39,950 nucleotides of DNA from a virus. Where the stretch lies: the IMG/VR virus record IMGVR_UViG_3300021061_000034, positions 1-39,950 of that record; one strand, given 5' to 3'. Position 1 is the first letter of the stretch, and the number at the start of each line of letters is the position of its first letter. Positions 12,221-19,894 of the stretch are shown here, one piece after another. The notes beneath the pieces are model-generated. The model did not search any database. It saw only the letters and a program-made list of their open reading frames with translations, and was not told where the DNA came from. The position numbers and the translations under genes are program-made.

Positions 12221-12670
12221 ATGAGAATGATAACGTGTCTCGCATGCTTCATTTCACTCAATGCCTACGCTGGCGACGTGTCCATTCAATTCAACGGAAG
12301 GTCTTACCACATCGAAGATGGATACAACCAATCCAACAACGGTGCTGGAATAGAGTACGAAACTGACCACGGATCGTATTTTAGAAAACTTACCGCTGGG
12401 TCTCTTAGAAACTCTATGAACGACACGAGCCTTTACGCTGGAGCTGTATGGGCGTGGCGGCTTAAGGGTGATTTGCTGGACTTGGACGCAGGGGTTTATA
12501 CGGGGTTAATGACTTATCCGAGCTACAAAGATGGGAACGCCTTTCCTGTGTTACTCCCTACGATTTCCATAGGAACCACGACAGGAGGCGTTAACTTCAT
12601 ATGGATTCCTGATCGCGGGAAAGAGCTACCAGGAGCGATGTTTGTTCAGGCGAGAGTAAAGCTTTTCTAA
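12221..12670 (+). CDS. Secreted beta-rich protein beside attP (lysogenic-conversion cargo candidate)
   Basis: 149 residues from ATG 12221, with GGGAGGGG 3 bases upstream; the longer frame from 11951 runs through attP and is rejected. MRMITCLACFISLNAYA is a signal peptide, probably cleaved after AYA. The rest alternates short beta strands (SIQFNGRSYHIEDGY, then LYAGAVWAWRLKGDLLDLDA) and ends with aromatic VKLF, typical of an outer-membrane barrel. I recall similar small proteins in prophages but no assigned function; a PagP-like fold is possible. It sits outside int at the prophage end and likely has its own promoter. It overlaps the o-spanin gene tail to tail by 4 bases. Confidence 0.7.
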   Translation: MRMITCLACFISLNAYAGDVSIQFNGRSYHIEDGYNQSNNGAGIEYETDHGSYFRKLTAGSLRNSMNDTSLYAGAVWAWRLKGDLLDLDAGVYTGLMTYPSYKDGNAFPVLLPTISIGTTTGGVNFIWIPDRGKELPGAMFVQARVKLF

Positions 12671-12945
12671 TCCCTTATCGCTCGGAAACGTGCATTTCCT
12701 TCGTCGATAACTTGATAGGCTTCTAGCAGGGCTTTGGAGTATTGGCGGCAGGTATCAGCGTCAGGCACTGGCTTGACCATATCTACCGTTAGATATGGAG
12801 ATGGTTTATCAGGGACAGCATGACTCGCGCACCCGCCTAACAATATCATCAGGCAAAGGAGCATCAAGACAACCAGTAAGGTCAGGCGCTGATTGGACGA
12901 TCTTGATTCGGTCACGGTAAACGATCTGTCTCTCAGATTTTGCAT
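12667..12945 (-). CDS. Rz1: Outer-membrane spanin subunit (Rz1-like lipoprotein)
   Basis: 92 residues, starting inside the Rz-like gene in another frame (137-base overlap). A hydrophobic segment (LTLLVVLMLLCLMILLGGCA) ends in the lipobox LLGGC with Cys39 as the lipidation site. After it comes a short proline-containing periplasmic stretch (SHAVPDKPSPYLTVDMVKPV). It would pair with the inner-membrane spanin to fuse the membranes in the last step of lysis. The ~20-residue N-terminus before the signal is longer than usual; a later start at M28 is possible. Confidence 0.85.
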   Translation of the reverse strand: MQNLRDRSFTVTESRSSNQRLTLLVVLMLLCLMILLGGCASHAVPDKPSPYLTVDMVKPVPDADTCRQYSKALLEAYQVIDEGNARFRAIRD

Positions 12946-13111
12946 TTTCTAATTCCTTGATGTCTTCGTTTTCCTTCTCGCGTTTTTGCTCTACGGATTT
13001 TTGGTTCTCTGCGATGATGCGGTTAGCTCCGTAGCGATTCCCGGCGTAAAAGGTTCCAATGAGCAGTAGCACGAAACCAACGGCGCATCCGATCAATAGG
13101 TAGAGTTTCAT
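12809..13111 (-). CDS. Rz: Inner-membrane spanin subunit (Rz-like)
   Basis: 100 residues. An N-terminal transmembrane helix (LYLLIGCAVGFVLLLIGTFY) is followed by a periplasmic coiled coil (AENQKSVEQKREKENEDIKE) and a short C-terminal end with LPDDIVRRVRE. This is the classic i-spanin layout and contains the Rz1 gene out of frame. It starts one base into the endolysin stop, completing holin-endolysin-Rz-Rz1. Confidence 0.85.
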   Translation of the reverse strand: MKLYLLIGCAVGFVLLLIGTFYAGNRYGANRIIAENQKSVEQKREKENEDIKELENAKSERQIVYRDRIKIVQSAPDLTGCLDAPLPDDIVRRVRESCCP

Positions 13112-13632
13112 TACGCCACCTTCTCAAAATGGGGGAACTCACGTTTACCCTTGGGCCAATCCCCGGCCCAACGAAGCCCGCACGATTTGCCGATATCGCC
13201 TACCCGTTGCCACGCTTCCAGACTGTCGGTTTTGTCGTCCGTGGGGTCGTCGTCGATCCCGTTCCCGGTCGTGTCCCATATGGGCTTGCCATACCTCAAT
13301 AAGGCGATGTCGAACGCCTTAGCGGCTGGCTTTCCGTTCAGCACGAAATTGTGCTTAGACTCCCCAGGCTTGGCCCAAGTGACGCACAACCCCCAAGGAT
13401 GCTTGGCACACGTCCCGATAGCGTTTCGTTTCCCGCCACACACGCACAACGGCCCCGGCTTCGTCCTTCCTTGGTCATATAAGGACTGTTGTTCCTCGTG
13501 GGTCCGGTGCGTGCAGGTCGTAATGACGGTGTATCCGTTGGCCGTTAGCCACGGATGGGTGTCGCACTTTCGGTTGAATTCGTCGTATTGAGGGAGCAAT
13601 TCGGGGTGCAGGTGTTCACGTACTCGGCTCAT
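13111..13632 (-). CDS. Endolysin, M15-type peptidase (VanY-like) with cysteine-rich insert
   Basis: 173 residues. Zinc ligands of the M15 fold are visible: SKHN (H94), AFDIA (D108) and EFPHFE (H168). The start SRVREHLHPELLPQYDEFNR and the TCTHRTHEEQQSLYDQGRTK block are typical of L-alanyl-D-glutamate-type peptidases. An insert at about 59-90 contains C63, C65, C75 and C83 plus H78, which could bind a second metal or form disulfides. There is no signal peptide, so export depends on the holin. The gene overlaps the holin stop by one base. Confidence 0.85.
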   Translation of the reverse strand: MSRVREHLHPELLPQYDEFNRKCDTHPWLTANGYTVITTCTHRTHEEQQSLYDQGRTKPGPLCVCGGKRNAIGTCAKHPWGLCVTWAKPGESKHNFVLNGKPAAKAFDIALLRYGKPIWDTTGNGIDDDPTDDKTDSLEAWQRVGDIGKSCGLRWAGDWPKGKREFPHFEKVA

Positions 13633-13967
13633 TAAACGAGCTTCCCGAACTTATCTTTGAAGTACTTTTCCAGAAGGAAAATCCCGCGCGACCCCATGTG
13701 GCCCGAGATTCCGACGAATGCCGCCGTGAGTAATGGGGGTAGGTTCGCCCATTCACATATAAGGAATGTCAGCATTCCAGCAAATGAGCTTACTACTAGC
13801 TCCCCTAGTAGCTCGGTTAGCGACCATTTATGAATGGTGCCTTTCTGGACCTTGCGGACGTAGCTAACTACCCCGCCCCAGATAGATAGGATTACTACCC
13901 ATAAATACGCCATCCACGAAAACGAAGACGGGTCTTTTACCGCGTCCACTACGTCTTTTTCATTCAT
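13632..13967 (-). CDS. Holin, LydA-type
   Basis: 111 residues from ATG 13967 (MNEKDVVDAVKDPSSFSWMA); a longer frame from 13994 lacks a better site. Three hydrophobic segments are visible: WMAYLWVVILSIWGGVVSYV, LVVSSFAGMLTFLICEW and LPPLLTAAFVGISGHMGSRG. The ISGHMGSR ending is a hallmark of the LydA-like holin family. It forms inner-membrane holes that release the endolysin. First gene of the lysis cassette, directly followed by the lysin. Confidence 0.85.
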   Translation of the reverse strand: MNEKDVVDAVKDPSSFSWMAYLWVVILSIWGGVVSYVRKVQKGTIHKWSLTELLGELVVSSFAGMLTFLICEWANLPPLLTAAFVGISGHMGSRGIFLLEKYFKDKFGKLV

Positions 13968-14064
13968 TCGGATACCTTTTCGTCTCAACCACATATAAGG
14001 AATGCCCTCCGAGAGGCACGGTAGTTCGATGAAATACGTCCTTGTATGTACTAGGCTGACACAT
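13960..14064 (-). CDS. Possible small gene before holin
   Basis: 34 codons from ATG 14064, with GGAG 9 bases upstream, ending in a TGA that overlaps the holin start. The sequence (CQPSTYKDVFHRTTVPLGGH) is not membrane-like. It might be a holin regulator or simply a leader peptide that couples holin translation. Weak support: short and unrecognised. Confidence 0.3.
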   Translation of the reverse strand: MCQPSTYKDVFHRTTVPLGGHSLYVVETKRYPNE

Positions 14065-14168
14065 AGCCTTTATCTCCATAGGGTTTTATGGGGGTACTGG
14101 TTAGGACGGTGGGTGCTCGTAACACCTGCCAATCCCGGTGGGGGAGAAATCCCCCGCTGCGCCTTTTA
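14065..14168. other. Short gap between tail fibre and lysis genes with a GC hairpin
   Basis: GGTGGGGG...CCCCCGCT forms a hairpin with a 6-nt loop (about 14138-14157). It lies just after the tail-fibre stop. On the minus strand no T tract follows, so it is a poor terminator; RNA stability or partial termination is possible. Confidence 0.35.
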
Positions 14169-15245
14169 CTAACCGTTATTAAGAACAACAGCCATTATTT
14201 GCGCGCCACTGGAAGACACAGACGAGTTCGATCCGTCCGAGCGTCCGTATAGCGCGAGAGTCAAGGTTCCGGTTCCGGTGACTTTGATGATTCCAGATAC
14301 CGCATGAATACTTTGTACCGCGTTAGCTACGTTGAACTGATTTCCGTTTAACACAGAATCGCTGGAATAAGTTTCAATCGTTGCTGTACCAGCGCTCTGC
14401 CCTACGTAAGCGAACGACAACCCACCGGTTCCACCCTTGGTCATTACCAATGACGCACTTACTAGAATCCTGTCACCGTTGTTTACAGTCCCACAGTCGG
14501 CAGTGGCTACAGACGTGTCCGAGCTTGTTACCGATACGACACCGCTTGATCCCGTGGCTTCGGTTCTACGCATTCTCGCCAACGGAACAACAATGGAACC
14601 ACCTAACGTCCCGGTTCCCGTTGCAGTTCCGTGAATCACTGCATTTGTGGTGGTGGGAGCCGTGAGAGTCTTGTTAGTTAGGGTTTGCGTGCCAGTCGTA
14701 GTAACAACCGATCCTGAACCTGATGTAGAGACGTTCTTAAGCTGAAATCTCGTTCCGTCGTGAGTGATGTCAACAATAGCGCCAGATGTAATATCTCCAG
14801 CTACGAGCGCGGTCGAGCCGTTCTTTGTTAAGGCCACCGCACCAAGACTCGAAACGTTTACTGTTACGTTAGTGGTGTTTGCCCCTGAAGCAACAAATCT
14901 AAACGTCTGCCCTGCAACGTATGCAGTGATCGCAGGAGATGGAGTCAGTGTGATTACATCCGCTGTGCCCCCTACCGTTCCCACATAAATGATAGAACCG
15001 TCTTGAGCTTGGGCGGCGGTGTAATACTGCGTTCTCGCAGTCGCGTTACCTACCCCGGTATGCTTGAACGTCCCCATAGGCAAGTCTGCGGTTGGGGTCG
15101 TTTGTCCATCATTAGAGATGGAGTTAGTCAACGCGGTTGCGATGTCGGAAAGCGTATTGTTTTGCGTTGTGCTGCTGATGACGGTGCCTGTTACTACGGG
15201 GTTTCCTGCTGGGAGGGAATACGTACCGCTTCCGTTTCTTGGCAC
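14169..15245 (-). CDS. Tail fibre / tail spike-like protein
   Basis: 358 residues, rich in T, S, G, A and short beta strands. The N-terminal PRNGSGTYSLPAGNPVVTGT with ISSTTQNNTLSDIATALTNS is a common particle-attachment motif of podovirus tail fibres. A middle TQTLTNKTLTAPTTT repeat is typical of fibre shafts. The C-terminal region (MTKGGTGGLSFAYVGQSAGT onward) is a likely receptor-binding or trimerisation beta domain. It would determine host attachment. It is the last virion gene before lysis. No chaperone or lyase motif is seen. Confidence 0.75.
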   Translation of the reverse strand: MPRNGSGTYSLPAGNPVVTGTVISSTTQNNTLSDIATALTNSISNDGQTTPTADLPMGTFKHTGVGNATARTQYYTAAQAQDGSIIYVGTVGGTADVITLTPSPAITAYVAGQTFRFVASGANTTNVTVNVSSLGAVALTKNGSTALVAGDITSGAIVDITHDGTRFQLKNVSTSGSGSVVTTTGTQTLTNKTLTAPTTTNAVIHGTATGTGTLGGSIVVPLARMRRTEATGSSGVVSVTSSDTSVATADCGTVNNGDRILVSASLVMTKGGTGGLSFAYVGQSAGTATIETYSSDSVLNGNQFNVANAVQSIHAVSGIIKVTGTGTLTLALYGRSDGSNSSVSSSGAQIMAVVLNNG

Positions 15246-16696
15246 TAGTTACCTCCTGCTCTAAGCATCTGGGCCATTTTCTGTTGCTTGTTACCGTTGT
15301 CTATCGCCTGTTCTCCACCAAGCAAGAGTCGAGACAACAGGAAGTCGTTCATTAACTCTTTCTGGGTTTTCTGCGATGCGACTTTAGGGACTTTGGTCAT
15401 CATGCTCCGCGCGAGCGGCTTTCCAACAATTGGAATAAGACCAGCAGCTACACCCCAAGGGTTATCTGATTGCAGTCCAGTAACCGCTCCACCAGCCGTG
15501 GAATAAACAAGCGGCTCGAAAAGACCGCCGCTCGGCGGTGCGCCTTGCGGCACGCGGGAAAGTTTCGGGAAGTTGGACGCAAATTCGGCAATCTTTCTTA
15601 ACTCATCACTGAGAGGTTTTCCTTTATCTAGCATCTTGGCTAGTTGACTCGCGTCAACGTTTCCGCCTGTACCGGATAACGCGTCTTCTACGGTGTGAGT
15701 TTTGGCAATGAGTTTTCTTGCTTCTCGATAACTATCTAATGCTTTCTTACCGAACTTAGGTTCTATGTTTCTTTCCATCAGGTCTTCAAGCGCGTCGGCA
15801 GATTCTCTGTACGCTCTGCCCATGCCTGATTCGCCTTTTCTGAACAGGTCTGAAGCAGTTGCGCGAAGATTCTTTATCTGCTCAATAGCGCCTTCTGAGG
15901 AAATCTTTGATTTACCCAATGCGCGAATGAGGTTTTGAACCTCTGGTTTCGACAACTCAGGAAAGTCCTTAGACGCTCCAGAGTATTTCTTTGAAATATC
16001 CTTGAGGGCTTCCATGTACTGCTTATCGGCTTTAAGGTCCCCTACGTTCTTCAAAACCTCGTAAGCCTTCCCTGCTTCCGACCGAATGCCCGTTAATACT
16101 TCGGGCGTGATAACCGCGTCGTCCCTGAGACCTAACGCCTTTGCCGCAAGCTTGTTCGTAATCGGTTGATTCTTTGCCTGTGCTGTCGCTTCAATAGCTT
16201 GTTTCCCGCCAAACCGTTCGCCAAGGTTTGTTAAGAACGATTGCTTAATGTTGCTTCGCGGAACCGAATAACCAGCCTCTCCGGCTTGCTGTAAAACTTT
16301 TTCCCTGGCGACTTCGGCGGCAGACTTGGCCGGTTTTAAGATTGCTTGTCTTGTTGCGCCAGTTAGTCTAGTAACTGGCATTACGTTCATGGCTAGTTCA
16401 ATCGCCTGATTGGTGTCTATCGGCTGTCCAGGCGTTCCAGGCTTCGGCCACGGTCGAGACATTTCCTCTGATACGTTTTCAGGAATGTTCTTGAACGCCT
16501 CCACCTTGTTCTTGCCGAATTCCGCTAGAGTCTTGTCGCCAAAAATCACGTCCTGAATTCCTATTGCGCCAGGACCAGTAAAAGATGCTCGTGGCTGAGC
16601 GGACTGAACGTTTGAGGCAATAGGTTGTACGCCGGATGCTTTAGCCTCAAGCTCTGCCATACGACGTAGAGCCATCAGTTCTTCGCGTTCGTTCAT
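15245..16696 (-). CDS. Large helical internal virion / DNA-ejection protein
   Basis: 483 residues, strongly alpha-helical and alanine/lysine-rich. A proline-containing N-terminus is followed by long helical stretches (EATAQAKNQPITNKLAAKAL, NLRATASDLFRKGESGMGRA). A hydrophobic patch near the C-terminus (VTGLQSDNPWGVAAGLIPIV) could touch membrane. Position between tail nozzle and fibre genes matches ejection proteins (P22 gp7/gp20/gp16, T7 gp14-16) that leave with DNA and make the periplasmic channel. The assignment rests on position and composition. It overlaps neighbouring genes by 1-4 bases. Confidence 0.6.
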   Translation of the reverse strand: MNEREELMALRRMAELEAKASGVQPIASNVQSAQPRASFTGPGAIGIQDVIFGDKTLAEFGKNKVEAFKNIPENVSEEMSRPWPKPGTPGQPIDTNQAIELAMNVMPVTRLTGATRQAILKPAKSAAEVAREKVLQQAGEAGYSVPRSNIKQSFLTNLGERFGGKQAIEATAQAKNQPITNKLAAKALGLRDDAVITPEVLTGIRSEAGKAYEVLKNVGDLKADKQYMEALKDISKKYSGASKDFPELSKPEVQNLIRALGKSKISSEGAIEQIKNLRATASDLFRKGESGMGRAYRESADALEDLMERNIEPKFGKKALDSYREARKLIAKTHTVEDALSGTGGNVDASQLAKMLDKGKPLSDELRKIAEFASNFPKLSRVPQGAPPSGGLFEPLVYSTAGGAVTGLQSDNPWGVAAGLIPIVGKPLARSMMTKVPKVASQKTQKELMNDFLLSRLLLGGEQAIDNGNKQQKMAQMLRAGGN

Positions 16697-17793
16697 TTCT
16701 TGAACCTCGCACGAAGTTGTTCAAGCTCTGCTTGTTCTTCTGGCGTAAGCGCTCCGCTAGTCGGCTGTTGCGGCTGAGACGGCACTAAGGCAGGGGTTTC
16801 TACCTGCTGGTCAGGCGTGAACCCGGCGTAACCCTGCTCTAGAACATTTATAAGGTCTTCCCAATCGCGTATCTGGTTTTCGGTGACGTTCTCGTAGTTG
16901 GTTCTTGAAGGAAGACCAAGCTGGACTAGGCGAGACTCATAATCAGACATAGAGCCTTCACCAGGGGTGCGCGTGATCTGTCTTGCGAGTGGTGCGAGCA
17001 TCGCTACCGACCGGTCGAACTCCTGACCGCCCTCTGTAGGTAAGTACCCTTGAAGCATGCCAGCGGACGCACTTCCCTTGATCTTGCTAAACGAGTCTCT
17101 GACTTTCTGAAGCTGCATCTTCAGCGCGTTAATGCTTTGCTGTTTCGATTTAACCTTTTGCAGTTTGTCTGGTGATAGCGTGTTCTTAGCGTCAACACGC
17201 GCTTGGTTATTCTTGTCCGTCAATTCTCGGCGTAACTGTGCGTCTCGTTCCTGAAGCTCACGGCGAAGCTCTGCATTTCGTCGGTCGCTTTCTTCCCGTT
17301 CTTCACGCCTATACTGACTAGACAGAAGCATTTCTTGCCGCTTCGCGTCCGCCGCTTCCTGTCTTTTCGCGGAATCCTGCATTCGAGTGATGCCGTACTG
17401 CTGGGTATCAGGGTTTTGCAGGAGGAGATTAATAGCGCCGCGTGCATCGGGCTTCCGTCCTGGCGTGGTTCGTGTCGTATAGACGTTAGTCGGGTCAGAT
17501 TGTGCAACGGTGTCTGGCGTGCCGGTTTCCATCTCATTCGCTTTGGTAAGCGTGTCGATGAGGGCTTGCCGTCTTTGGGCTTGCAGATCGGTTTCTTGTT
17601 TATCGACATCCCGTGACATTCTTTGACCGGCGTACTGATTTACGAGATTTGCAACACCCTGTAACGGACTGGCTGGTACATAGAATCGTCCAGCCATCTG
17701 CCCTTGCATCGGCTGGCGAGACTGCGCCAACAGCGCTTCCGCCAGCTTCCGTCTACGTTCAATGTCTTTTTGACGCGATTCGTAATCAGCCAT
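16693..17793 (-). CDS. Coiled-coil internal virion / ejection protein
   Basis: 366 residues. A basic helical start (DYESRQKDIERRRKLAEALL), a GRFYVPASPLQGVANLVNQY segment and a very long coiled coil (about 140-235, e.g. REEREESDRRNAELRRELQE) precede a globular end with GFTPDQQVETP. No enzyme motif. Its place in the cluster of four consecutive virion genes suggests an ejection protein. The start overlaps the end of the previous gene by 8 bases. Confidence 0.6.
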   Translation of the reverse strand: MADYESRQKDIERRRKLAEALLAQSRQPMQGQMAGRFYVPASPLQGVANLVNQYAGQRMSRDVDKQETDLQAQRRQALIDTLTKANEMETGTPDTVAQSDPTNVYTTRTTPGRKPDARGAINLLLQNPDTQQYGITRMQDSAKRQEAADAKRQEMLLSSQYRREEREESDRRNAELRRELQERDAQLRRELTDKNNQARVDAKNTLSPDKLQKVKSKQQSINALKMQLQKVRDSFSKIKGSASAGMLQGYLPTEGGQEFDRSVAMLAPLARQITRTPGEGSMSDYESRLVQLGLPSRTNYENVTENQIRDWEDLINVLEQGYAGFTPDQQVETPALVPSQPQQPTSGALTPEEQAELEQLRARFKK

Positions 17794-18394
17794 ATTTCTT
17801 GTTGGCCTCTTGGAGTTGACGTGCCAGCTCTCTTATCTTCTTTCGCTGTAAATATTCGTTGTATGCATCCTGTCCGTTGCTCTGTTGAGAGTTGGAACGA
17901 GGATTCATGCTTTGAAGTCTGTCTTGCCAGTTGAACCCACTAGACGGGGTCGTGTTCGACCCTTGGTAGGTTTGCGCGCCACCAACGGATTCATAACCGC
18001 TTCCAGGAGTAGGCCCTTGAACGTTGTAGGTCTGCGATCCGCCTACCGATTCGTAACCACTACCAGGACTCGCGCTGGTCCCGGAACTTCCGCCTAAGTT
18101 GCTCAACCACCGTCCTGTATAGAAAGCGGTTAGCGCCTTCGCTAACGAATCAACGTTGTTATGTCCTTTGGTATCGATTCCTTCATCGTTGGCTTGATAC
18201 TCGGTTTTCTCGGTTGACCCACCCAACTGAGTCACCATAGGTTCGTAATCTTTTCCGAGTATTTTTCCCCATACCTTCGACGAGAAAGGATCAGCGGCCC
18301 CAATAAACGCACGCTCTGGGTCTTTCTTTAACTGCTTACCCCATTTCTTTAGCTGGAACTTTTGAAAATCTAGAAGGCTACTTAGTTGGCTCAT
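17786..18394 (-). CDS. Virion protein with glycine-serine repeats (ejection cluster)
   Basis: 202 residues. A helical basic N-terminus (DFQKFQLKKWGKQLKKDPER) is followed by a flexible middle with two imperfect copies of PGSGYESVGGxQTY and a third partial copy (TPSSGFNW). The end is a basic helix (QRKKIRELARQLQEANKKYG). The first part resembles short virion proteins next to P22-like tail genes. Role in ejection or tail assembly inferred from position only. Confidence 0.55.
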   Translation of the reverse strand: MSQLSSLLDFQKFQLKKWGKQLKKDPERAFIGAADPFSSKVWGKILGKDYEPMVTQLGGSTEKTEYQANDEGIDTKGHNNVDSLAKALTAFYTGRWLSNLGGSSGTSASPGSGYESVGGSQTYNVQGPTPGSGYESVGGAQTYQGSNTTPSSGFNWQDRLQSMNPRSNSQQSNGQDAYNEYLQRKKIRELARQLQEANKKYG

Positions 18395-18396
18395 GG

Positions 18397-19500
18397 CTAC
18401 TTACCAAAGAAGTTAAGTAACGAACTTCCAAGGCCGAACAAGCCTTGTTGGTAATTGCTCGCGCCAGCCGCTTGAGCGTTATATAAATCTGCCCTGTAGT
18501 CGCCTTTGTTCTGGTATGCCTGTTGGTAGTCACCAGGACTAAACTGAGTTCCTTGGTATTGCTGGAACTGAGGCATATCACCTTGGGACATACCCATTAA
18601 CTGGGAGTATTCCTGCATGGGCAACTGACGAAGTTGAAGAGATTCGTTCAGCCCCTGCTGTCGTTGTTGGTTATTTAGATTGGCGTTTGCTAGCTGCTGA
18701 TTGAAGTATTGGTTTTGCGCTTCGTTACCGAATTGGCCAGAGGCTAGCCCTTGATTAAATCCTTGCTGCTGCGCTTGATTAGAGAAATTTCCATACGCTA
18801 GATTCTCGTTAAGAGACTGCTGCCGACCAGCTTGATTCATCCCAAACATACGAGACTGTTCTTCACCGCCTCTCGAAATTGCGTCGGCCCTTGCTCCAGC
18901 GTAGGCATCGGTTCTTGAGTTATCGAACTTACGCATCTCTCTGTCGTAAGCTTCGGAGCCTTGAACGATGCCTTGGTTAGCGAGCCTTGTTCTTAGCTGG
19001 TCTTCTCTTTCTTGAAACTGAGGATCGAGTCTCGATGTGGACCTGGAGTAAAGCGAATCTTCCACACGCTGACGCGTTGTGTCGTCTATGTTCGGGGAAT
19101 TTATCTGTCCTAGGTTCTGCTGAATCGGTCGATTGTAATTAATGCCTGTCTGTATATTGCCGCCTTGGACATTCGTCACGCGGTCTGGACCGTCGTAGCT
19201 AAACCCTTGGGAATAGGTGTCGTAAAGGTTGCCTCGACCGGCCATTCCGGCGTTCGATGCACCGATGCGAAGTTGATTCCCTTGGTCGTATAGTCTTTGG
19301 TTATCTTCACTCAGTGTTTGAGTAACGGTCGGGGTGTTTCCATTCCATGTTACTGTTTGAGAACCGCCAGGACCGACGACGTTTGGGTTTGATAGCTGTG
19401 CGCTTTGTTGTGCGGTTTTCCTATTTTCCCTTCCTTGCACCTGTGCTGCTTCAACATAATCAGGAGCTTTCGGAGGCTTCGGGGATTTAGCTTTGCTCAT
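18397..19500 (-). CDS. Gln/Asn-rich internal virion protein
   Basis: 367 residues. The start KAKSPKPPKAPDYVEAAQVQ and NRKTAQQSAQLSNPNVVGPG is a pattern I associate with podovirus internal or tail-associated proteins. About residues 225-300 are repeated Gln/Asn-rich units such as QQQGFNQGLASGQFGNEAQN. The end is glycine/alanine-rich with LFGLGSSLLNFFGK, amphipathic. Such ends often insert into membranes. Likely an ejected protein. Starts within the last codons of the GNAT gene (14-base overlap). Confidence 0.6.
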   Translation of the reverse strand: MSKAKSPKPPKAPDYVEAAQVQGRENRKTAQQSAQLSNPNVVGPGGSQTVTWNGNTPTVTQTLSEDNQRLYDQGNQLRIGASNAGMAGRGNLYDTYSQGFSYDGPDRVTNVQGGNIQTGINYNRPIQQNLGQINSPNIDDTTRQRVEDSLYSRSTSRLDPQFQEREDQLRTRLANQGIVQGSEAYDREMRKFDNSRTDAYAGARADAISRGGEEQSRMFGMNQAGRQQSLNENLAYGNFSNQAQQQGFNQGLASGQFGNEAQNQYFNQQLANANLNNQQRQQGLNESLQLRQLPMQEYSQLMGMSQGDMPQFQQYQGTQFSPGDYQQAYQNKGDYRADLYNAQAAGASNYQQGLFGLGSSLLNFFGK

Positions 19501-19894
19501 TTATCCACCTGCATTCACTTTTATGCATCGTGTAAATAAAAAGGCCACCGCTTGGGTGGCCTTGGGGGATGATCGTTTTGAGTTTGAACCCTAGATGTTC
19601 GTCTAGGGTCTGGGCTTTCTTGTTGTCTTCGGCAACAAGTCCGATGATTACTTTTGCTTCGAGCTGGTTAAACGGGTAATGAAATATGGCTCTTAAAAAC
19701 TCTTTACCGATGTAGCTTGTGGTTATTGCAATATGGGCGTAGATGGACGATCCGTTAAACCAGTCATACAGCACGCCTGCAACAATCTCTCCATTCCTTT
19801 CAAGCCCAATACACTTACCGCCTTCTCTCCACTCACCATCTGTTCTTTCTGCGATCCACTTACCTATTCGTTCGTGTTGATCGTAAATAATCAA
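19487..19894 (-). CDS. GNAT-family N-acetyltransferase in the tail cluster
   Basis: 135 residues. The pattern of a GNAT fold is present: strand GLERNGEIVAGVLYDWFNGS, a helix after TTSYIGKEFLRAIFHYPFNQ, and VAEDNKKAQTLDEHLGFKLK with the canonical N-x-x-A...LGF motif of motif A/B. Related genes are frequent beside podovirus tail or ejection genes. The acceptor is unknown; a virion protein, cell wall precursor or host protein is possible. The 3' part of the gene encodes a strong terminator hairpin (19535-19563). Confidence 0.8.
   Translation of the reverse strand: MIIYDQHERIGKWIAERTDGEWREGGKCIGLERNGEIVAGVLYDWFNGSSIYAHIAITTSYIGKEFLRAIFHYPFNQLEAKVIIGLVAEDNKKAQTLDEHLGFKLKTIIPQGHPSGGLFIYTMHKSECRWINEQS
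19535..19563 (-). terminator. Intrinsic terminator inside the GNAT coding sequence
   Basis: On the minus strand AAGGCCACC (19563-19555) pairs with GGTGGCCTT (19549-19541) across a 5-nt loop, followed by TTTTTATTT. It is a textbook terminator but lies within codons about 111-121 of the GNAT gene, 35 bases before the next start. Late transcripts would need antitermination to pass it efficiently. Confidence 0.75.

Noticed and set aside
14169-15245. Diversity-generating retroelement for the tail fibre
   Set aside because: No reverse transcriptase and no template/variable repeat pair were found.
14169-15248. Plus-strand frames inside the tail-fibre and other late genes
   Set aside because: All are antisense shadows of longer, recognisable minus-strand genes.
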